Shown here piece by piece: positions 19,147 to 29,956 of a stretch of DNA of 30,578 bases. The notes under the pieces were generated by a model. It was given only the letters and a program-made list of their open reading frames with translations. It was not told the origin of the DNA and did not search any database. The stretch is from Amphimedon queenslandica (lineage: Eukaryota > Porifera > Demospongiae > Haplosclerida > Niphatidae): assembly GCF_000090795.2 (NCBI RefSeq), contig NW_003546570.1, positions 82,011-112,588 of the forward strand, given 5' to 3'. A program made the position numbers and the translations under genes. Every line of letters starts with the position of its first letter. Within the stretch, counting starts at the first letter, position 1.

Positions 19147-20502
19147 CTAGGCGTCGTTCCATTTGAACAGATCAAGAGATAATGCATTTCCTATTGCCAT
19201 CACAGACCCATGGTGACGATGAAACACTTTAACAAAAGATGGATCATCTGCTGTGATACTTTGAAAGAAGTTATTCATGGCTCCACTGAATTTATAAAAA
19301 ACTAGTTCTTTTGTACCTGCTGCATGATGTGTCAGGCACCTTAACCACAGCGATGTAGTGTCCATGGTTGTTGATATAAAAGCTGTCTTCCAAACTGGTG
19401 GCTACTAAAAAGTAATGGCTTTCAATATGCATGCATAGGTTGGATATCCATTGCTTCCGGTGAGGATAATGGTATTGTCTGAAAAACCTCAAACTCGGAG
19501 CAAAGCTCATTCCACCTATACATGGTTGAGTTTAACTTGCTTGAAATGCTTAGCCACAGATGATTTTTGATATAAAAGAAACTTAGTTTAGTTCCACATA
19601 TGGTCTCCTGAAATTGAATGGAATGGAATCGATTATCTTTATGGTCCCATTTATAGACCATTCTCCATCAGTCTTCATAAGGACAAGATATATTTCATGA
19701 CTTGTTTTTCCAAACATAGGGTTGTGAACTTCGTTAAAAGTCTGTAAAAGTTTTAGAGTCTCATCATCTGTCAAAGTGTAAATGTGCACGTCTTCTTTTT
19801 CATTGACGGAATTGTAATGGGCTACAGCAATATAAACTTTGCTGTTTATGTTAAAGTTTTTTGTCATTCTTGCTCCAGGAAGTGGTATTCTTTGTAAATG
19901 TATTGGTTTCTCTCTTATTATCTTGTACACTGAAACAATCTTAGTATCAATCTCACTGGAGTCACTAGTTATTATCATGTACTGTGTCTCATTTACATCA
20001 AAAGTGTCAATACTTAATGCATCTTGTATTGAGAGGGACACCCATTTTGTAAACGACCTCCACGAGTTCACTGTGATTCGATATACTATTAAATAACAAG
20101 AGGGACAAAGAGATGACACTGTGTGAGATTAAGTTCATACATACCATTCTTCGTTATTTCATCACAATGTTGCATTATTAATTCATTTAGTCTGCTAACC
20201 TATAATTATGGTAAAATAATTTATTGTAACAATTATGTGAAATGACTAAATTTAGTAACCTCATTTTCAGTGTCATTTATCCTCTTTTTCAGATTCTTCA
20301 CGTAATTCAGAGGTGATGGCTCCTGCTTCAAGATATTTGACTAATAATGATAATAATAACATTCAATGATAGTTGTTATTTCAGTACCTCATTTTTAGAA
20401 CTGTTATATTCATTTGAAATTGCCTCCTCATTGACTGGTGCTGCAATAAAAAAAAAATACAATAGCAGACAGTAACATAATGCAAAATGTTATCAAAGAC
20501 AT
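19147..20502 (-). pseudogene. EAR-repeat protein pseudogene (upstream duplicate)
   Basis: It keeps the four-exon layout of the intact gene: complement of 19147-20085, 20145-20199, 20260-20340 and 20388-20502, with all splice sites. The last exon is broken by a 10 bp deletion near 19655, an about 89 bp deletion near 19387 that removes much of EAR repeat 6 (GTC microhomology at the edges), a 4 bp insertion near 19430 (GCAT duplication) and a 4 bp insertion near 19322. If translation starts at 20502, a T10 run in the signal-peptide region adds one base and causes an early stop. The first two and a half EAR repeats remain open in one frame. It could still be transcribed, but a seven-repeat product is not possible. 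Confidence 0.88.
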
Positions 20503-20904
20503 GTTTTGGTTTGTGTGCCAAGTGCAATCTATCCAAATCTATCACTACCAATAATAATTCTAAAGTTAGAGCTCTGAACAGCGGCTTTAAATACTAATTG
20601 AAATACCTGACCAAATGTAGCTCAACACAACAACATGATGTTTTTAACCAAGTACATGTGTGGGATTTCATGATATGCTGTAAACAGGTCAAATCACAGC
20701 TGATCCTCTAATACCATACAAATTAAAACTTTGGCAGGTTTTACACATGTTTATGATAGTCAAAAGTGAAGTACAAAGAAAACACTCACAAATATTGATT
20801 ATTAACACGGACCATAGATAGCCAATAATGTTGGAGTCAGTACATATGCATCAGGGTCAAAATATTGCATTCTCAGTAAACTTGCTGTCCAATACGAAGA
20901 TATC

Positions 20905-21074
20905 ATTATAGCGGAAATTGTCGTGGCCCCAAAATTTTATGAATCTATTTTATAGCCTTAACTTTTACGATTTAATCTTCGGTCAATTGAGCCGCATTTA
21001 TCAGTTTTTATAAATTTTATTTTTGCAAATTTTTGAAAAAAAAATGCAAAATCCACAAAAATTTCCCCTGTATG
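20905..21074. mobile_element. MITE-like element, family 4 (upstream unit)
   Basis: The ends TATAGCGGAAATTGTCGTGG and CACAAAAATTTCCCCTGTAT are roughly inverted, with a GTGGCCCCAAAATTTTATGAAT interior. The same element is at 26885-27083 in the other unit, so it predates the duplication. Confidence 0.55.
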
Positions 21075-21550
21075 GAGAACACAATTGGATTTTAGAGCAG
21101 AAGATAATGATAACATTGCATACTAATGATGTGTATCTTTCTTTACAGAGACAAAGGGTTTTTCTTAAGTGCTCAGCAATAGGAAAGCAGTAACCATAAA
21201 TCAAGTATTTTTTTAGAAACCGTACACAGTGATAATACTGCGATAGTAACATTCAACAGCTGCACAAGTGGGTAGAGATGCTAAGTGCAGATTAATAAAT
21301 TCTTTCATTTATTGAATTAAGCACGAACAAACCACTACTAATGTACAATGTATAGAACAGGAATGCTTTGACTATCATAAATTTTTTAGAACACTATGAC
21401 TGTGCACTGTAGTCTACTCCACAACCTAGTAGGGATGCATGGCCACAAACCACTAGCAAACATCTGCCAGGCAACATATTCATGAATACTTCTTCATAGC
21501 TGAGATAGGCCACAATGCCAATATGTTGCCTGCCTCTATTTATTACAATA

Positions 21551-21745
21551 AACCGTAGGGCACTTTCTTTTCAAGGGCTATAGATTTAGCGGATATATAA
21601 TTTGCTGTATTAAATTTCACGATTTTATTCAAAATTCAATTTTTTACACCCATAAATAATTAAATCGAGGGATTTATTTTTGCAAATAGCAACAAAATCT
21701 GTGAAATCCACAAAATATATAGCCCTCAAAAAAGGCACCCTACAG
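21551..21745. mobile_element. MITE, family 3 (upstream unit)
   Basis: Inverted ends are CCGTAGGGCACTTTC and AAAAAAGGCACCCTACAG, with AGGGCTATAGATT and ATATATAGCCCT inside each. It is present at the same place in the other unit (27561-27748), so it predates the duplication. Confidence 0.75.
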
Positions 21746-22364
21746 TAAATCAGTAATAAAAAACAACTTCAAGAAAAATGGAACTCACACATGCTAAAAT
21801 AAAACACTCTTTAGTTTTCATATTGTCAAGCAGTCAGGGTTGTTACTTATTTAGAAGAGACGCTTCCAGATACTGGGAGATTAATAACAACTATTACAAC
21901 ATTATAACAATCAAGTAACACTATTTTGCAATCTGGATATAGTCAACTTAATTTTCAAACACAATATGATAGAATGTTATACATGTATGTACAAGTTTGA
22001 GCTGAACTTATTAACAAAAAAGGCACAAACAATAGCTTCAGCTTTGAATCAGCTATGGTAACTATATAAAGTGACTCTTTTAAAAATCAAATTTTAGTCC
22101 AGCCCGTAAATAAACAATGATGACCATAAGGATAAGGCTTCCCCAGATTTTGAGAGCACCTGGTGTGTATTCATAAACATGTCTCTATCTCTGCATGAGC
22201 ACCAACATTCTTACGACAGTTAGCAACAATACCACACTCCGGTGTACTGGTAATGTATCTACATCGGGCTCCTGTCACCACTTAATTATAATATTTACCA
22301 CACATAGCTGGAAACATTGGCTACAAATATTTTGTGGTAAATCGCAATTTAAAAACAACAGATA

Positions 22365-22475
22365 CTGTACAAGATGATTTATTGGCAAGGAATTACTTTT
22401 GGCAATTGGCGATTTTATGAAGAAATCGCCAATATAAAATCCACCAATTTGCTCAATTAACAGCATAAATACCAT
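22365..22475. mobile_element. Truncated MITE, family 5 (upstream unit)
   Basis: This has the left end CTGTACAAGATGATTTATTG and the first half of the element that is complete at 28663-28868. The right half and right inverted end are missing here. Confidence 0.65.
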
Positions 22476-22811
22476 ATACCTGGTTAGAAAATTCTTACAT
22501 CTGAAAAGCTTGCGTGATTTAATTTTTGTGTAATAAAATGTGTCATGTGCTATTGAATGTGGCATGTAATTTTATACATGATCTAATTTTTTGCAAATTC
22601 CTGATCTCATGGAATAAAAGTCATATCACATATTTCCCCATATACATGTATATAATGTATAACAGGGCTCTACCATGCCATATAAAAGCTTTTCATCAAT
22701 AGCAAAGGTTATGTAATCATAAAATCAAGGGTATCCTTCTTTTCATTCCCATCTTCTGAATAAGCAGCAGTATCTTCTCCACTTATGCCCGTAATCAAAT
22801 TGCATATGTTA

Positions 22812-23017
22812 CCATACAGTGGGAAATTTTAGAGGGACTAAAATTTGGCGAATTGCTAAATTTTGGCAATTGGCAGAATTTAATTTTGCAAATTTGTGGC
22901 CATGTGCCATTGAGCATCCATATAATGGCTCAAAATGGCAGATTTTATTTTGGCAAATGGCTATCAAAACGCCAAATTTGCCACATTTAATTCCCTCCAA
23001 AATTTCCTGCTATACGG
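22812..23017. mobile_element. MITE, family 1, absent from the duplicate unit
   Basis: This 206 bp element has ends CCATACAGTGGGAAATTTTA and CAAAATTTCCTGCTATACGG and is flanked by TA on both sides. The paralogous position in the other unit (around 29251-29253, GTTATATGGC) contains a single TA and no element, which is a natural empty site. Confidence 0.85.
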
Positions 23018-23100
23018 TATATGGCACTCTTTACTGTGCTATACTACCACAACTACTGTACTACATTGTACATGTACATGGTCAATACAATATGACCTAC

Positions 23101-23158
23101 CTGAACTTAAAATGAAGAAGTCATTATTGTTCATAAATTCTGATATTTCTTGATCCAT
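23101..23158 (-). other. Candidate alternative first exon (upstream unit)
   Basis: The complement reads ATG followed by 18 more open codons (MDQEISEFMNNNDFFILSS) and ends at CAG before a GTAGGT donor in phase 1. It joins in frame to an acceptor at 20440 of the EAR pseudogene. It lies in a 145 bp block (23018-23162) identical to 29252-29396 in the other unit. Confidence 0.35.
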
Positions 23159-23776
23159 GAAGCACAAGAATGACTATCCTAAATATTAGAATAAAAATGA
23201 CTCTTAATTATTAAAAGCAAGGATGGAGACATACAGTAACAGATATTGATGAAAAGTATCGAATGAAGATTGTTCTTTGGTACGGCTTAACTACTCAAAC
23301 TATAGTTCGATCCTCTAACTTAAAAAAATAAAATTTACTCCATTTCAATAGTCAAAAAACCGCACTTAATCTGCTATATTAAGTCATAGGCATTAATTAG
23401 GAGAACCAAAGGCTCGGTTGCTATTCCAGAATAAACTATGGTTGGTGGGTGGGCATAGGTAATTTATTATGCAATGAGGTGGTGTAATAATGGCCTAGCT
23501 TGTAATATCATAAAGAATGGTACTATCATGTCAGAGTGCTAATTGTTAAAGTGTGGCCTATACTATAACAAGAGCAATATAATTTCGTGCCTCCTTTTAA
23601 TATAGTGACCAACTTTGAGACGTATTAAATCAGTGTGAAACCAGATTGATGCTCCTCTTGATCTAAAATTGCAAATTTCCAAGTCTAAAGACTTAAGTGA
23701 GACTGTGAGAGAGCCTCTAAAAGTCTCAATGAGATGTTTGTTTTATAGGCAAAGCTTCAAAGTATGCTTTGCTTGA

Positions 23777-24199
23777 TTAGCCCATAGTTAAGCTTAAAAG
23801 CCCGGAACTTGCACACGTATCGTAACCAAAAAAATATGTTCGATTATTAAGGACATGCCCACTACACCCACTTCCAGTTCTGGGTCCATGCCCATCATTG
23901 TCCTCCATGCATTTGTGGCCATGCTTTCTCATTATGTGGGATTTAAAAAGACGGGTTATTGTTCTGCTTTTGAGCAGCATGCAACAGGTAGTGGCATGCA
24001 TGTTTTTAAGTGAATAGCCGGCATTATTGCATGATGGAGCTACATACATGCTATTATTCCAGTAGTATTTATAGCTACCTAGTGTATGTAGACTAGAATA
24101 CATACCTAAAATACTGGTTCTTTGTCCCATGACTATTTGACCACCACTGCACTGCACTCGAGACTGCTGCACCAAGGCGAACGCCCACGCACTCTGCAT
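23777..24199 (-). pseudogene. Unassigned 140-codon open frame between duplication units
   Basis: A continuous open frame lies on the minus strand in the short spacer between the two duplicated units. I do not recognise it firmly. The part reading GPRTGSGCSGHVLNNRTYFFG resembles one strand pair of a Kelch repeat (PRTGH...YVFGG-like), but the double-glycine and the aromatic partner residues are not convincing. A strong donor (GTATGT) sits inside the frame after residue ~31, which suggests that, if this is a gene, the frame is not one exon. It could be a gene fragment left at the duplication junction or chance. Confidence 0.25.
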
Positions 24200-24978
24200 G
24201 CATAGATCTACGTTATTACGTGTGTTTATGTAATTTTGTGGGTTTAATTTTAATTTCTTTCATCTCCTAGCTGTCAGTGTCTGTCACCTGACTCCTGGTG
24301 TGGATTCGAAGACTGGAAGTGTGACATGCACCTGCTTGGTTGGTTTCAGTGTCTTAATGTTCGTACTTCGTAGTCATTTGCCAGTGCTACCGTGGCCCTG
24401 TGTCCTCCAGGGCAGTACATGTATCTTGAGTCTCCAGGTTTAATTATAATCTCTCCAAGTCAGCCTGTGCTCCTCTATAAAAAATAGAATTGCTGGGGAG
24501 TGGACTGTCACCTTCTTGGATTAGACTTAAACCAACTGCTTAATAACTGAGCTGCATGCTTGGACTACTCATGAGAACTTTCAGTGTCTATTCAGTGTCC
24601 AGTGCAGTGCAGTGCAGGAGGTTGCCTGACGTCATCAGTGATTAAAGGATATCAGATTATTAGAGAAGTACAACAAACGTAGATCTACTAGACTCTACAT
24701 GATTACACCTAACTATGGACTAGCTAATTAAAAGCTCAATGATAAAAGAGTGTATGGTTGATATACGGGTACACGTATATTAGTAGATCTACACCCACTC
24801 AAGTGCTCACTATGGACAAACTTTAAATTAAAATTTTTTTTTAAAAATAAGTATTAAATCAAAAAACATAGAAAAAAAAGAAAGGACAACAGATCTATAC
24901 ATAACTAAACAATTGACATGGGAGCAAAATAACAAACTAAAAGAAATGTAACAATAATCAAAGTTCAGTATCCATGAG

Positions 24979-26432
24979 CTAGGCATCGTTCAACTTGAAC
25001 AGATCAAGAGATAACGCATTTCCTATTGCCAATATGGACCGATGGTGATGATGAAACACTTTAACAGAAGATGGATCATCTGCTGTGATACTTTGAAATA
25101 AGTCGTTTGTGGCTGCTCCACTGAATTTATAAAAAACTAGCTCTTTTGTACCTGCTGATGTGTCCGATGCTTTAACCATAGCGATAAAGTGTCCGTAGTT
25201 GTTGATATTAAAACTGTCAAGTGCTTTGATTTTGAATGCTGGGATGTTTTGAAATATTTCAAACCGCTCCCTGAAGCTACTCCATTTATAAAGCAATAAT
25301 GAGGGTCCTTCCAAACTGGTGGCTACTAAGAAGTAATGGCTTTCAATAGGCATAGGTTGGAGATCCATTGCTTCCAGTGAGGGTAATGGTATTCTCTGAT
25401 AAACCTGAAACCTGGAGCGAAGCTCGTTCCACCTATAAATGATTGAACTGAACTTGTTTGAAGTGCTTAGCCATAGATGATTTTTTAACAAAAAGAAATT
25501 TGGTTTAGCTCCACGTATGGCCTCCTGAAATTGAATGGAATGGAATCGATTATCTTTATGGTCCCATTTATATACTTTAGTAGACCATTCTCCATCGTTC
25601 TTCGTAAGGGCAAGATATATGCTATGACTTGTTGTCCTTCCAAATGTAGGGTCACGAGCTCCATCAAAAGTCTGTAAAAGTTTCAAAGTCTCGTCATCCG
25701 TCCAAGTGTAGATGTGCACGTCATTTTTGTCATTGTGGGGATTTTCACAGGCTATAGCAGTATAAACTTTGTTGTTTATGTTTAAGCTTTTTGTTGTTCT
25801 TGCTCCAGGAAGTGTTATATTATGTACATGTGTTGGTCCCTCTCTTGTTATCTTGTACACCGAAACAATCTTAGTGTCCATCTCACTGAAGTCGCTAGTT
25901 ATTATCATGTACCGTGTCTCATTTACATCAAAAGTGTCAATACTTGATGTGTGTTGTAATGGGAGGGACACCCATTCTGTAAAAGGCCTCGGGTTCACTG
26001 TGATTCGATATACTATTAAGTAACAAGAGAGACAAAGAGGTGAGACTGTGTGAGAGATTAAGTTTATACATACCATTCTTTGTTGTTTCGTCATGATGTT
26101 GTGTTATTAATTCATTTAGTCTGATAACCTATATGGTAAAATAATTTATTGTAACAACTATGTGAAATGACTAAATTTAGTAACCTCTTTTTCAGTTTCA
26201 TATATCCTCTTTTCCAGATTCCTAATGTAATTCAGAAGTGATGGCTCCTGCTTCGAGATATTTGACTAATAATGATAATAATGACATTTAAAGATAGTTG
26301 TTATTTCAGTACCTCATTTTTAGTATCGTTATATTCAATTGAAATCACCTCCTCAGGCTCGTTCACTGGTGCTGCAATAGAAAAAACTACAATAGCAGAC
26401 AGTAACATAACGCAAAATGTTATCAAAGACAT
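24979..26432 (-). CDS. Secreted coiled-coil protein with seven EAR (EPTP) repeats, 4 exons
   Basis: Exons complement(24979..26012, 26074..26128, 26185..26265, 26313..26432) total 1290 nt, 429 aa. Residues 1-22 look like a signal peptide (MSLITFCVMLLSAIVVFSIA, then AP). Residues about 41-85 are a charged, heptad-like coiled coil (NYIRNLEKRIYETEKEVIRL). Seven EAR repeats of about 45-53 residues follow, starting near 86, 137, 186, 232, 277, 326 and 379. Each opens with an aromatic-rich strand such as VYKW, IYRW, LYKW or FYKF. Seven repeats fit one seven-bladed propeller, as known for LGI and TSPEAR proteins. Known EAR proteins bind partners outside the cell; the partner here is unknown. An alternative start is possible: exon 29335-29392 could splice to an acceptor at 26371, replacing the signal peptide. 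The upstream duplicate is a pseudogene. Confidence 0.85.
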
Positions 26433-26884
26433 GTTTTGGTTTGTGTGCCAAGTGCAATCTATCCGAATCTATCACTACTGATAATAACTATTCTGAAGTT
26501 AGGGCTCTGAACAGCGGCTTTAAATACTAATTGAAATACCTGACCAAATGTAGCTTAACACGACGTGTAGTAGTATCAAACATGAGGTTTTTAACCAAGG
26601 ACATTTGTGGAATTTCATGATATGCTGTAAACAGGTCAAATCACAGCTGATCCTCTAATACCATACAAATTAAAACTTTGGCAGGTTTTACACATGTTTT
26701 GATAGTCAACAGTGAAGTACAGAAAAAACACTCACAAATATTAAATATTAACACAGACCATAGATAGCTGAGTTGTAGCATGCAGATGATAATCGCAGCC
26801 AATAATGTTGGAGTCAGTACACACGCATCAGGGTCAAAATATCATTGGACTCTCAGTAAACTTGCCATCCAATATAAAGATATC

Positions 26885-27083
26885 ATATAGCGGAATATTG
26901 TCATGGTCCCAAAATTTTATGAATCCATCCAAAATCTATTTTGTAGCTTTAACTTTTACAATTTTATCATCCGTCACGTTGAGCCATAATTAATCAATTT
27001 TTATAAATTTTATTTTTTGGAAATTTTTGAAAAAAATGCAAAGTCCACAAAATCTTGGGCCACAAAAATTTTCCGCTGTATGG
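26885..27083. mobile_element. MITE-like element, family 4 (downstream unit)
   Basis: Ends ATATAGCGGAATATTGTCAT and AAATTTTCCGCTGTATGG are inverted in part. It is the counterpart of 20905-21074, with a few extra bases (AATCTTGGGCC) near the right end. Confidence 0.55.
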
Positions 27084-27560
27084 AGAACACAATTGAATTT
27101 TAGAACAGAAAATAATGATAACATTGCATACTAGTGATGTGTATCTTTTTTTACAGAGATGAATGGTTTTTCTTAAGTGCTCAGTGTAAGTAAAGTCAGC
27201 AACCATAAATCAAGTAATTTTGTAGAAACTGTACACAGTGATAATACTGCAATACATACATTCAAGTGGGTAGAGAAGCAAAGTTCAGATTAATAAATAA
27301 TTGAATTAAGCCTAAACAAACCACTACTAATGTACATGTACATTCTAGACAAGAATGTTTTGACTATCATTATTTTTTAAAAAGCTATGACTATACACAC
27401 TGCAGTCTAATCCACAACCTACAGTAGTAAGGATGCATGGCCAACTAGTCCTCAAACCACTAGCAAACATCTGCTAGGCAACATATTGCATGAATACTTC
27501 TTGATAGCTGAGATAAGCCACAAGGTCAATGTGTTGCCTGCCTCTATTCATTACAGTATA

Positions 27561-27748
27561 CCATAGGGTGCCTTTTTCGAGGGCTATAGATTAAGCGGAT
27601 ATACATGTATAATTCACTGTATTAAATTTCACGATTTTATCCCAAATTCAAATTTTCCCCAACCATAAACAATTAAATTGAGGAATTTATTTTTGCAAAT
27701 AGCAACAAAATCTATGAAATATATAGCCCTAAAAAAGGCACCCTACAG
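27561..27748. mobile_element. MITE, family 3 (downstream unit)
   Basis: Inverted ends CCATAGGGTGCCTTTTT and AAAAAAGGCACCCTACAG are flanked by TA. The upstream unit holds the same element at 21551-21745. Confidence 0.75.
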
Positions 27749-27933
27749 TAATAAAAAACAATTTAAGAAAAATGGAACTCACACATGCTAAAAATAAAAC
27801 ACACTAATTTTCATATTAGTACTTACATGTACATGTATTTAGAAGAGACACTTGAAGATACCAGGAGATTAATAACGACTATTACATCATTTTAACAATC
27901 AAGTAACACTATTTTGCAATCTGATTATAGTTA

Positions 27934-28252
27934 AGGCCACTCCAATTAAATTCATAGTTTCTCCTTACACGTGCGGGACTGATGTGGGCGGGCGGTAAGT
28001 TAATTTTGATTATAAATTTTGATTAAAATAATAATAAAGTTTCGACAAAGTAGCAAATATACCCGATTCCTTCTTCATCAATGAACTAGAGAGTGGTGAA
28101 GAGCCCAGTTATTCTTCAAAAAGAGTGAAAAGAACCTCGAAAGACTCATATGTTTACGTTATTATTATTTTTAATATTTTAATCGAATAATTAAAATATC
28201 GGCGCGGGCGAGCAGCCAGCAAGGAGAAACTACAAATTTAGTTGGAGTGGCC
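27934..28252. mobile_element. Inverted-repeat element with ~32 bp ends, only in the downstream unit
   Basis: The left end AGGCCACTCCAATTAAAT... and the right end, read on the complement, AGGCCACTCCAACTAAAT..., agree over about 32 bp and both run into AGTTTCTCCTT. The interior is 250 bp with two GC-rich patches (GTGGGCGGGCGG and GGCGCGGGCG), unlike the AT-rich surroundings. The upstream unit lacks it near 21944. Flanks are TTA on the left and AAC on the right, so the target duplication is unclear (TTAA/TAA-type possible). Confidence 0.8.
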
Positions 28253-28662
28253 TAACTCAAATTTTAAACACAATATGATAGAATGTTATACATGTATGTA
28301 CAAGTTTGAGCTGAACTTATTAACAAAAAAGGCACAAACAATAGCTTCAGCTTTTAATCAGCTATGGTAACTACATAAAGTGACTCTTGTAAAAATCAAA
28401 TTTTAGTCCAGTCCATAAATACACAATGATGACCATAAGGATAAGGTTTCCCCATATTTTGAGAGCACCTGGTGTGTATTCAAAAACATGTCTCTATCTC
28501 TGCATGAGCACCAACATTCTTACGACAGTCAGCAACAATACCACACTCCAGTGTACTGGTAATGTATCTACATCACCACATAATTATAATATTTACCACA
28601 CATAGCTGGAAACATTGGCTACAAATATTTTGTGGTAAATTGCAATTTACAAACAACAGATA

Positions 28663-28868
28663 CCGTACAAGATGATTTATTGGCGAGAAATTACTAATGG
28701 CAATTGGCGGTTCTATGAAGAAATTGTCAATATAAAATCCACCATTTTGTTTCAATCTGAGCATGTTCAATGGTACATGGCACAAAATCGTCAATATAAA
28801 TTCACCAATTAACATTCTAGAGGCAAATTCGCCAAATATTACTTTTGCCAATAAATCATCTTGTACGG
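28663..28868. mobile_element. MITE, family 5, full length
   Basis: This 206 bp element has ends CCGTACAAGATGATTTATTG and CAATAAATCATCTTGTACGG, which are exact complements, with TA on both sides. Only the left half survives in the upstream unit (22365-22475). Confidence 0.85.
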
Positions 28869-29334
28869 TACATGCATATCATACAAGAACACTTAAGTGC
28901 AGGCCTTTGCCTATTCATTAGAATTTTTTTACATCTGAAAAGCTTGTGTGACTTAACTTTTGTGTAATAAAAATGTGTCATGTGCTATTGAATGCGGCAT
29001 GTAATTTTATGCATGATCTAATTTTTGCGAATTCCTCATCTCACAAATAGAAGTCACACTAAATATTTTCCCACACACACATATAAGATGTACGATACAT
29101 GTAACAGGGCTCTACCATGCCATATAAAAAATTTCTATCAATAGCAAAAGGTTCATAGAACAAGGGTATCCTTCTTTTCATCACCTTAATTCTCCTGAAT
29201 AAGCAGCAGTATCTTCTCTACTTGTGCATACACATAATTAACTTGCAATGTTATATGGCACTCTTTACTGTGCTATACTACCACAACTACTGTACTACAT
29301 TGTACATGTACATGGTCAATACAATATGACCTAC

Positions 29335-29392
29335 CTGAACTTAAAATGAAGAAGTCATTATTGTTCATAAATTCTGATATTTCTTGATCCAT
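29335..29392 (-). other. Candidate alternative first exon of the EAR gene
   Basis: ATG at 29392 opens 19 codons (MDQEISEFMNNNDFFILSS) ending at CAG before a GTAGGT donor, phase 1. Joined to the T-rich acceptor TTCTATTGCAG before 26371, it gives a frame-preserving SSAPVNEPEE junction. The product would be 428 aa without a signal peptide. This exon sits in a block identical between the units over 145 bp. Confidence 0.4.
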
Positions 29393-29658
29393 GAAGTAAG
29401 AATGAGTATTCTAAAAAATAGAATAAAAATGACTCTCGATTATTAAAAGCAAGTATGGAGACATACAGATATTGATGAAGAGTATCCAATGAAGATTGTT
29501 CTTTGGTACGGCTTAACTACTCAGGCTAGTTTGATCCTCTAACTAAAAAAATAATTTGCTCCATTTTTAAAGGCAACAAACTACACATCATCTGCTATAC
29601 AAAGTCATAGGCATTAATTAGGGGAACCAAAGGCCTGGTACTACTCCAGTATACAGTA

Positions 29659-29744
29659 GTTTCACGCGGCCGGACTCTCCACCCCTTTTTGACTTTTGGT
29701 CAAAAGTCAAAAAGGGGTGGAGAGTCCGGCCGCACAAGACTAAG
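29659..29744. mobile_element. Foldback element with 33 bp perfect arms and a 9 bp target duplication
   Basis: Arms 29666-29698 and 29701-29733 are exact complements with a 2 bp loop (left arm begins GCGGCCGGACTCTCCACC). The element is flanked by TATACAGTA at 29650-29658 and 29745-29753. The upstream unit lacks it. A 9 bp duplication is typical of Mutator-like elements (family knowledge; assignment is inference). Confidence 0.85.
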
Positions 29745-29956
29745 TATACAGTAAGTGGGCATAAGTAATTTATAATGCATAAATTAATGAGGTGACGTAA
29801 TAATGGACTAGTTTGCAATATTGTAAAGAATGGTACTATCGTGTCAGAGTGCTAATTATTACAGCATGGACCTATACATAACAAGAGCAATATACATGTA
29901 CATGTAATGTTATGCCTCCTTTTATAGTGACCAACTTTGATTGTTCAGGAGACGTA

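Larger units (their letters stand above)
20503..22811. other. 5' flank of the EAR pseudogene, no gene seen except repeats
   Basis: This 2.3 kb is homologous to 26433-29251. It includes a GTTTGAGCTGAACTT-type repeat word near 21992 and the MITE relics listed separately. I recognise no coding exon in it. Confidence 0.5.
18360..23665. repeat. Segmental tandem duplication, upstream unit
   Basis: The unit aligns colinearly with 24270-30345 across the EAR gene, its introns, and about 3 kb of 5' flank. Most stretches are similar at roughly 90 percent by eye. It carries a pseudogenised EAR gene, a MITE at 22812-23017 that the other unit lacks, and it lacks three insertions found in the other unit. 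Confidence 0.9.
26433..29334. other. 5' flank of the EAR gene, repeats only
   Basis: About 2.9 kb is homologous to 20503-23100. It contains MITE families 3, 4 and 5 and a 319 bp inverted-end insertion, listed separately. If the upstream exon is used, this whole stretch is the first intron. I recognise no other exon. Confidence 0.5.

Noticed and set aside
22819..23115. 98-codon frame over the MITE
   Set aside because: It is a translation of the family 1 MITE; similar frames appear in the copies at 12002 and 15846, with no conserved protein.
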